Assembly: GCA_016205045.1 (NCBI GenBank)
Contig: JACQJM010000216.1
Location: 1 to 10,988 of the forward strand
DNA: 10,988 bases
Reading direction: 5' to 3'
Origin: Elusimicrobiota bacterium
GTDB lineage: Bacteria; Elusimicrobiota; Elusimicrobia; JACQJN01
Positions within the stretch are counted from its first letter, which is position 1; each line of letters starts with the position of its first letter. Made by a program: the position numbers and the translations under genes. This document shows, in pieces, positions 6,372 through 10,988 of this stretch. Under the pieces are notes generated by a model. It ran no database searches. It saw only the letters and a list, made by a program, of their open reading frames with translations, and was not told where the DNA came from.

Positions 6372-7429
6372 TGCGTATTGCGTTGGATGCGATCGGCGGA
6401 GATCTTGGGTTGCGACCCAATCTGGAGGGAGGATTTCGGGCAGTTCAAGAGTTAGGTTGTGAGTTGGATTTGGTGGGTCCCGAAAACTCTATTCGAGAAG
6501 AGTGGTCGCGTGTCGCGGGAGGATTTCTTCCTTCTCAAGTGCACATTGTTCCTGCCCAAGAGCGGGTGGGCATGGAAGAAGATCCGGTAACTGGGTGTCG
6601 AGAAAAAGAAAACGCTTCTATCATGGTGGCTACAAAACGGGTGGCCACGGGGGAAGCGGATGCGGTAGTTTCCGCTGGAAATTCGGGAGCTACGATGGTG
6701 GCGGCTTTGTGGAACCTCAAAAGACTTCGGGGAATATTGCGCCCTGCTCTAGCCACTCCTTTCCCCAATGTTAAGGGGGGAACTACCGTTCTTCTGGATG
6801 CGGGAGCCAATACGGAGTGTAAACCTTGGCATCTATTACAATTTGCAATGATGGGCGTTATTTATGCAGAGCAGGTTTTTCAGGTCTCCCGGCCTTCCGT
6901 GGGAATTCTTTCCAATGGGGAAGAGGAGTCCAAGGGCAACGAACTGGTTCGAGCGACGCTCCCCTTACTTAAACACGGTGGGTTCCATTTTTATGGGCCG
7001 GTGGAAGGAAGGGATATCCTTCAGGGAACAGTAGATGTAGTGGTTTGTGATGGGTTTATGGGTAATGTGTGTCTTAAGATGAGCGAGGGGGTTGCCAGTG
7101 CCCTTTTGCAATTTCTTCGGGATGAGATCAATCGTCATCCTCTATACAAGTTAGGTGCTTTGCTGATGAAGGGGGGATTTCGTAATTTGAAAAAGCGTCT
7201 CAGCTATGATGAGTATGGGGGAGCTCCTCTTTTGGGTGTTAATGGTATTTCTGTCGTGTGCCACGGGAAATCTAATGCTAAGGCGATTTTTAATGCCATT
7301 CGCTTGGCAAAGAATTTGGTGGAGGTACGTGCCAACGAGCTTATTCAGCGGGCTCTGGAGAAAATGGACCCGCCTTCTGATCGTCCCCCTGAAGGCGGGA
7401 CTGCTTTAAGAGGCAGCTATGTTGCCTGA
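6371..7429 (+). CDS. plsX: Phosphate acyltransferase PlsX
   Basis: PlsX converts acyl-ACP and phosphate to acyl-phosphate, the donor used by PlsY to acylate glycerol-3-phosphate, so it opens phospholipid synthesis at the membrane surface. The protein has 352 residues. It starts MRIALDAIGGD (usual form DAMGGD) and carries SAGNSGA (101-107), LLDAGAN (141-147), GILSNGEEESKGN, VCDGFMGNV and YGGAPLLGVNG, all family hallmarks. The start is the ATG that overlaps the rpmF stop by one base; an earlier in-frame start would lie inside rpmF. fabH and fabD, which often follow plsX, are absent: fabG comes next after 71 bp. Confidence 0.97.
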   Translation: MRIALDAIGGDLGLRPNLEGGFRAVQELGCELDLVGPENSIREEWSRVAGGFLPSQVHIVPAQERVGMEEDPVTGCREKENASIMVATKRVATGEADAVVSAGNSGATMVAALWNLKRLRGILRPALATPFPNVKGGTTVLLDAGANTECKPWHLLQFAMMGVIYAEQVFQVSRPSVGILSNGEEESKGNELVRATLPLLKHGGFHFYGPVEGRDILQGTVDVVVCDGFMGNVCLKMSEGVASALLQFLRDEINRHPLYKLGALLMKGGFRNLKKRLSYDEYGGAPLLGVNGISVVCHGKSNAKAIFNAIRLAKNLVEVRANELIQRALEKMDPPSDRPPEGGTALRGSYVA

Positions 7430-7486
7430 TCAGGGTGCGGGGTAGTTGCTCCCTTATGGCAGAAACAGTTTCAGTCAATCGGGAAC

Positions 7487-7492
7487 AGAGGA
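7487..7492 (+). promoter_or_regulatory. Shine-Dalgarno site setting the fabG start
   Basis: AGAGGA lies 8 nt before the ATG at 7501. The frame is open further up to 7435, but the extra 22 residues are unlike FabG. The 71-bp gap after plsX holds nothing else recognisable. Confidence 0.65.
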
Positions 7493-7500
7493 TAGGGTCT

Positions 7501-8232
7501 ATGCGAGTGAAGGATCAGGTAGCGATTATCACGGGTGGTGCTCAGGGAATTGGAAAAGCCACGGCGGATCTCTTATTAAAGGAGGGGGCCCGGGTGGTGA
7601 TATGCGATGTGGATGAATCCATGGTTCAGTCCACCGCTCAAGCCATGGGAGAAAATGCCTTAGGTCTTAAAGCGGATGTTACGGTGATGTCGGACTGTGA
7701 ATCGGTGGTTAAAAAAGCAGTGGATAAATTTGGCAAGCTGGATATTTTGGTAAACAACGCCGGAATCACCCGCGATAATCTTTTGATTCGCATGACTGAC
7801 TCGGAATGGGATCTGGTGTTAAGTATTAATTTAAAAGGCGCGTTTAATTTTACACGAGCCGCCGCCAAAGTGATGCTGAGAGCCAGACGTGGACGCATGA
7901 TCAATATCGCTTCGGTAGTAGGTCAGATGGGAAATCCGGGGCAGGCCAATTATGCGGCTTCCAAAGGAGGATTGATTGCCTTTACCAAAGCTTGTGCCAA
8001 GGAATTTGCTTCTCGTAATATCAATGTTAACGCCATTGCTCCCGGTTTCATTAAGACCCGCTTGACCGATATTCTTTCTGACGATGCTAAGCAAAAATTA
8101 TATACCATGATTCCCATGGAACGTTTTGGAGAACCTGAAGATGTGGCGAAGGGAGTGCTCTTCTTAGCTTCTGAGGACGCTTCTTATATCACAGGACAGG
8201 TTTTAGGCATCAATGGCGGGATGTATGTCTAA
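7501..8232 (+). CDS. fabG: 3-oxoacyl-[acyl-carrier-protein] reductase FabG
   Basis: FabG is an NADPH-dependent reductase of beta-ketoacyl-ACP, the first reductive step of each fatty-acid elongation cycle, acting in the cytosol as a tetramer. The protein has 243 residues, the normal size. It is a classical short-chain dehydrogenase: cofactor motif TGGAQGIG (11-18), D59-V60 adenine contact, NNAG (85-88), and the catalytic tetrad N110, S138, Y151 and K155 in a YAASKGG context. PGFIKTRLTD and the C-terminal SYITGQVLGINGGMYV are typical of FabG rather than other family members. Its location upstream of acpP supports the fatty-acid role. Confidence 0.95.
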   Translation: MRVKDQVAIITGGAQGIGKATADLLLKEGARVVICDVDESMVQSTAQAMGENALGLKADVTVMSDCESVVKKAVDKFGKLDILVNNAGITRDNLLIRMTDSEWDLVLSINLKGAFNFTRAAAKVMLRARRGRMINIASVVGQMGNPGQANYAASKGGLIAFTKACAKEFASRNINVNAIAPGFIKTRLTDILSDDAKQKLYTMIPMERFGEPEDVAKGVLFLASEDASYITGQVLGINGGMYV

Positions 8233-8238
8233 AAGCAG

Positions 8239-8288
8239 TTGATTTCGACTACGCTCAGTATTGATCCTGAGCCTGTCGAACGGATCAA
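8239..8288. repeat. REP-like inverted repeat between fabG and acpP
   Basis: TTCGACTACGCTCAG (8244-8258) faces CTGAGCCTGTCGAA (8267-8280), with outer TTGAT and ATCAA ends at 8239-8243 and 8284-8288. The cores TTCGAC and CTCAG pair around an 8-nt loop. GTTCGA/CTCAG palindromes of this kind are recalled as dispersed short repeats in many environmental genomes. It sits directly ahead of the acpP ribosome-binding site and could form an mRNA hairpin that tunes acpP relative to fabG. Confidence 0.8.
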
Positions 8289-8297
8289 CCTAAATCA

Positions 8298-8303
8298 GGA
8301 GGA
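8298..8303 (+). promoter_or_regulatory. Consensus Shine-Dalgarno site of acpP
   Basis: AGGAGG with a 7-nt spacer to the ATG at 8311 is a near-ideal site, in keeping with the high expression needed for ACP. Confidence 0.85.
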
Positions 8304-8310
8304 ATAAGGA

Positions 8311-8559
8311 ATGCCAGCGACAAATAACGTAGAAGACAGGGTAAAACAGATCATCGTGGAACAACTGGGAGTGGATGCCAATGAGGTAACTCCTCAGGCT
8401 CACTTTGTCAATGACCTGGGAGCAGATTCCCTGGATACTGTGGAGCTCGTGATGGCTCTCGAGGAAGAGTTTGATACCGAGATTCCTGATGAACAAGCGG
8501 AGAAAATTCAAACGGTTAGCCAAGCCATTGAATACATTAAATCTCACGCTAAAAAGTAA
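8311..8559 (+). CDS. acpP: Acyl carrier protein
   Basis: ACP carries the growing fatty-acyl chain on a phosphopantetheine arm and delivers it to FabG, PlsX and other partners in the cytosol. The protein has 82 residues and is acidic. The DSLDTVEL motif (39-46) places the phosphopantetheine-bearing serine at S40. Helix II recognition residues follow (VMALEEEFDTEIPDE), and the C-terminal helix ends AIEYIKSHAKK. The preceding segment FVNDLGADSLD is near the family consensus. fabF, the usual next gene, is replaced by 373 bp of non-coding, self-complementary DNA. Confidence 0.98.
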   Translation: MPATNNVEDRVKQIIVEQLGVDANEVTPQAHFVNDLGADSLDTVELVMALEEEFDTEIPDEQAEKIQTVSQAIEYIKSHAKK

Positions 8560-8580
8560 CTAGAAGTAGGAAGATCCCCG

Positions 8581-8642
8581 CCTGCCGGACGGGCAGGGAA
8601 GAGCGAAGCGCGAAATGAGAGATTTATTTTCCTCACTTCGAG
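8581..8642. repeat. Two short hairpins downstream of acpP
   Basis: Hairpin 1: CCTGCC (8581-8586) pairs with GGCAGG (8592-8597) around a 5-nt loop. Hairpin 2: CGCGAAATGAG (8610-8620) pairs imperfectly with CTCACTTCGAG (8632-8642) around an AT-rich loop. No T-run follows either one, so neither is a clear intrinsic terminator. Confidence 0.55.
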
Positions 8643-8925
8643 CTTAAGGGCTCGGTAAGAAATAAGTGACACAACTCGCCATGACAATTTTGGAGCGAAA
8701 CAAGGAGAAAGGAGCGAGGCGATGCTGGGGGCATCGTGAGCGACGAACGACGCAGTTGGAGCCCAAAAGTGACCTGGCCCCGAAGGGGGAGGCCCATCTT
8801 TGGCCCCGCTCTGCGTTGCTCGGTCGGTTACAATGCGCTGCGGCATTGCTCCCTCCTCGCGCCTTGATCGGTTCTCAAACCTGGGCCTCCGAGTTATGCC
8901 AATTATTCCTTACCGAGCCCTAAGC
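8642..8925. repeat. 284-bp full-length imperfect palindrome upstream of rnc
   Basis: The outer arms 8642-8678 and 8890-8925 are inverted copies with about four mismatches and one indel, starting GCTTA-GGGCTCGGTAAG. Inverse similarity continues inward, for example CAAGG (8701-8705) against CCTTG (8862-8866), and CGCAG (8751-8755) against CTGCG (8811-8815). It meets at the centre in CCCC-GAA-GGGGG (8778-8789), exactly midway. Each arm has its own hairpin: CGATGC/GCATCG at 8720-8736 and CAATGC/GCATTG at 8831-8848, which are counterparts of each other. The right end is 7 bp from the rnc ATG. No gene is recognisable in it. Confidence 0.9.
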
Positions 8926-8932
8926 ATTGCAG

Positions 8933-9622
8933 ATGGAGCAAAAATTGGGGGGCCGTTCTTTAGAGGAAGTTATTGGGTTTCACTTTAAAAATCCAGATTT
9001 ATTGTTGGAAGCCTTAACCCATAAATCTCATGCCGTTGAAAAGAACCAAGCTCGTCAAAATGAACGCTTGGAATTCCTGGGAGATAGTATTCTCTCCGCG
9101 ATCGTGGCCCATCATCTTTATGAAAAATATCCTGGAGAGGACGAGGGGCGGCTTTCCAAACGAAAGTCCTTGCTGGTGTCCCGGGCGGCGCTGGCTCGGT
9201 GGGCCAGGGATTTGGATATTGGAATGTACTTAAAATTAGGGGCGGGTGAGGATACCAGCGGGGGGAGGTCCCGCACTAGCATTTTAGCCAATGCCTTGGA
9301 AGCATTAATTGGGGCTGTTTATTTGGACGGAGGATTTAAGGCCTCCTCCGCTTTTATCGGGCATTGGCTTTCTCGTCAAGAAGATGGATTTAAGGAAACG
9401 GATTATAAGAGTCGGTTGCAGGAGATTCTTCAGAAAAAATATAAATCACCGCCTGATTACGAGCTGACTAAAGCCACTGGACCGGATCATGACAAGACTT
9501 TCGTTGTTTCCGTGAAATTGGGACAGCAGGTTTTGGGTACAGGAGTGGGGAAGAGCAAAAAAGAAGCGGAACAGGCAGCCGCTTGGGACGCTCTGAATCA
9601 ATTTGTAGAAAATCAGAAATAA
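8933..9622 (+). CDS. rnc: Ribonuclease III
   Basis: RNase III cuts double-stranded RNA in rRNA precursors, structured mRNA leaders and antisense duplexes. With the ATG at 8933 it has 229 residues, the normal size. The endonuclease domain carries the signature NERLEFLGDS (43-52), with E47 and D51 at the metal site, and E123 in NALEALIGAVYLDGG. The position three before E123, often Asp, is Asn120 here, as in various homologues. A double-stranded RNA-binding domain follows from about 157 (DYKSRLQEILQKKY) to the end, with the KSKKEAEQAAAWDAL helix. A TTG at 8927 is the only alternative start nearby. There is no Shine-Dalgarno site, because the preceding bases belong to the large palindrome. Confidence 0.96.
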   Translation: MEQKLGGRSLEEVIGFHFKNPDLLLEALTHKSHAVEKNQARQNERLEFLGDSILSAIVAHHLYEKYPGEDEGRLSKRKSLLVSRAALARWARDLDIGMYLKLGAGEDTSGGRSRTSILANALEALIGAVYLDGGFKASSAFIGHWLSRQEDGFKETDYKSRLQEILQKKYKSPPDYELTKATGPDHDKTFVVSVKLGQQVLGTGVGKSKKEAEQAAAWDALNQFVENQK

Positions 9623-9649
9623 AACATTCAAACAACAGTTAGGTTCCTT

Positions 9650-9654
9650 AGGAG
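9650..9654 (+). promoter_or_regulatory. Shine-Dalgarno site of the acyl-CoA dehydrogenase gene
   Basis: AGGAG lies 7 nt before the ATG at 9662; a second ATG follows immediately at 9665. The 39-bp gap after rnc has no visible terminator, so the gene may be co-transcribed with rnc. Confidence 0.65.
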
Positions 9655-9661
9655 TTACTTT

Positions 9662-10912
9662 ATGATGGATCATGGATTGACGGAAGAGCAAAAAGATATT
9701 GTGAGACTCGCTTATGAAATTGGCCAGAAAAAGATAAAACCGGTGCGAGAACACTATGACCAGACAGAGGAGTTTCCTCATGAGGTTGTGGAAGAGTTTA
9801 AAAAATCAGACTTGTTCGGCGTTTATTTGCCCGAACAGTATGGAGGTTTTGGGGGCGGAGATTTGGAATTGGCACTGGTGGTGGAGCAACTTTCGAGAGC
9901 TTGTGGGGGAATTGCCCTGTGCGTGGCTACCTCAGCTCTGTGTGCCATTCCTGTTTTGCTCTTTGGTACGGAAGAACAGCGAAAAAAATGGCTTCCCGAC
10001 CTGGCTAGTGGGAGAAAATTAGGCGCTTTTACCATTACGGAACCTGAGGCGGGAAGTGATGCTACTTCCACAAGGGCTACCGCAAAATTAGATGGCAATC
10101 ACTACGTCATCAATGGAGTTAAAAATTTTTGCTCCACAGGCAAGGTGGCCGATAATTATGTTTTGTTCGCTTCCACGAATCCTAATCGTGGGGCACGAGG
10201 TATCACCGCTTTTGTTGTGGAGAAAGGGACTCCTGGATTCGGTTTCGGAAAGAAAGAGACCAAGATGGGAATTCGAGCCAGCCCGACGTATGAGTTAGTG
10301 TTCCAAAATTGCCGGGTTCCCAAGGAAAATGTACTGGCCAAAGAGGGATATGGATTATTTGTGGCTCAAGGCACTTTTGATTACTCTAGGCCCGGAGTGG
10401 GAGCGCAGGCTTTGGGGATTGCGCAAGGGGCTTTGGATGAAACCTTGGCTTATATTCGGGTACGCAAACAATTCGGAACTACTATTTCCAGCTTTCAGGC
10501 GATCCAACATATGATGGCTGATTGCGCCACTCAGATTGAAGCAGCTCGGGCGCTTCTCTACTCTGTGTGCCGCGCCATGGATAAGGAGCTTAAGGCCGCG
10601 ATCCAGAAAGCCATCCAGAATAAGACCTTGGTGCATGATGAGCTTGATAACATGAGAGCTCAACGCTGGACAAAGGAATCGGCCATGGTCAAACTTTTCT
10701 GTTCAGACATGGCTATGAAAGTGACCACCGATTGTGTTCAAATGTGCGGAGGCATTGGATACATGCGTGATTTTCCTGTGGAAAAATACATGCGTGATGC
10801 CAAAATTACCCAGATTTATGAGGGAACTAACCAAATTCAGCGCAATGAAATTGCGATGATGATGATCAAGGAAAAGGCTTCCAAAAAGAATTTGGAACCG
10901 GTCACGGCGTAG
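9662..10912 (+). CDS. Acyl-CoA dehydrogenase (short/branched-chain type)
   Basis: This is a FAD-dependent enzyme that forms the alpha-beta double bond of an acyl-CoA and passes electrons to electron-transfer flavoprotein; it acts in fatty-acid or branched-chain acid breakdown. The protein has 416 residues, versus roughly 380-390 in most relatives. The N-terminal helical domain starts LTEEQKDIVRLAYEI; the beta domain holds FTITEPEAGSDATSTRATA and the flavin-side segment GVKNFCSTGKVADNY; the C-terminal helical domain has RKQFG, QMCGGIGYMRDFPVEKYMRDAKI and the catalytic base E387 in IYEGTNQIQR. The extra length is a charged insert of about 25 residues near 300-330 (KELKAAIQKAIQ, LVHDELDNM). Substrate chain length cannot be read from sequence, and no ETF or thiolase genes are in the window. 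Confidence 0.95.
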   Translation: MMDHGLTEEQKDIVRLAYEIGQKKIKPVREHYDQTEEFPHEVVEEFKKSDLFGVYLPEQYGGFGGGDLELALVVEQLSRACGGIALCVATSALCAIPVLLFGTEEQRKKWLPDLASGRKLGAFTITEPEAGSDATSTRATAKLDGNHYVINGVKNFCSTGKVADNYVLFASTNPNRGARGITAFVVEKGTPGFGFGKKETKMGIRASPTYELVFQNCRVPKENVLAKEGYGLFVAQGTFDYSRPGVGAQALGIAQGALDETLAYIRVRKQFGTTISSFQAIQHMMADCATQIEAARALLYSVCRAMDKELKAAIQKAIQNKTLVHDELDNMRAQRWTKESAMVKLFCSDMAMKVTTDCVQMCGGIGYMRDFPVEKYMRDAKITQIYEGTNQIQRNEIAMMMIKEKASKKNLEPVTA

Positions 10913-10936
10913 CACCGATTCAATAGAATCGGTGCT
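10911..10936 (+). terminator. Perfect 11-bp hairpin overlapping the acyl-CoA dehydrogenase stop codon
   Basis: AGCACCGATTC (10911-10921) pairs perfectly with GAATCGGTGCT (10926-10936) around AATA. It begins inside the TAG stop. It is followed by G-rich DNA, not a T-run, so it may protect the mRNA end or act as a non-canonical terminator. Confidence 0.6.
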
Positions 10937-10964
10937 GGGGCTGGGGGTTGAAGATTTGGGGTTG
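10937..10964 (+). repeat. Degenerate heptad array after the acyl-CoA dehydrogenase
   Basis: Period-7 units GGGGCTG, GGGGTTG, AAGATTT and GGGGTTG follow the hairpin. The last bases to the window end (10965-10988) are AT-rich with nothing recognisable. Confidence 0.5.
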
Positions 10965-10988
10965 GTTCAAATAATAATGTGTTTTATA

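Noticed and set aside
7435..7500. N-terminal extension of FabG by 22 residues
   Set aside because: The residues are unlike any FabG start, and a ribosome-binding site precedes the ATG at 7501.
8581..8597. Intrinsic terminator after acpP
   Set aside because: The GC hairpin is short and is not followed by a T-run.
8666..8923. Open frame of 85 codons between acpP and rnc, and a 100-codon frame on the other strand (8544-8846)
   Set aside because: Both lie in the 284-bp palindrome, where self-complementarity keeps several frames open; neither has a recognisable motif or ribosome-binding site.
8642..8925. Insertion sequence remnant with target duplication
   Set aside because: No direct duplication is visible at the flanks and no transposase-like sequence is inside.

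Overview
This window reads as a chromosomal segment of an uncultivated Gram-negative-type bacterium. All genes are on the + strand, packed tightly in places, with moderate GC. The gene content (a sporulation-like SpoIID/LytB protein with TPRs, lipid-linked glycosyltransferases, an NAD-type isocitrate dehydrogenase and a DUF177-rpmF-plsX-fabG-acpP-rnc block), together with degenerate 7-8-bp tandem repeats at gene junctions, suggests a candidate phylum such as Omnitrophota or a deltaproteobacterial relative. That placement is a guess from style; no marker here proves it.

Layout. Positions 1-2153 hold a secreted TPR plus SpoIID-domain protein that is split by a frameshift at an A7 run (about 1807-1813). 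The C-terminal SpoIID segment lies intact in another frame. Positions 2262-3446 encode a GT4 glycosyltransferase, 3522-4592 an NAD-type isocitrate dehydrogenase, and 4741-5685 a membrane-anchored GT2 polyprenyl-phosphate-type glycosyltransferase. From 5719 the conserved fatty-acid/phospholipid block begins: DUF177 (YceD), L32 (rpmF), PlsX, FabG, AcpP, RNase III, followed by an acyl-CoA dehydrogenase.

How the genes work together. PlsX makes acyl-phosphate from acyl-ACP, FabG reduces beta-ketoacyl-ACP and AcpP carries the chain, so this is the lipid-synthesis core. FabH, FabD and FabF, which often sit between these genes, are absent here. The position where fabF often lies holds a 284-bp imperfect palindrome that runs almost to the rnc start codon. 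The glycosyltransferases and the SpoIID protein point to envelope or peptidoglycan work.

Most unusual content. (1) The 284-bp palindrome before rnc may fold into a long double-stranded RNA leader, the type of substrate RNase III cuts. (2) Short-period (7 or 8 bp) repeat arrays occur at five places. The unit sequence differs at every place, but at three of them the two sides of the junction carry inverted versions of the same unit, so each could fold as a hairpin. Two arrays have entered coding sequence (a signal peptide and a C-terminus). (3) The SpoIID protein lacks the expected catalytic Glu and the conserved C-terminal GHG histidine, and it is frameshifted.
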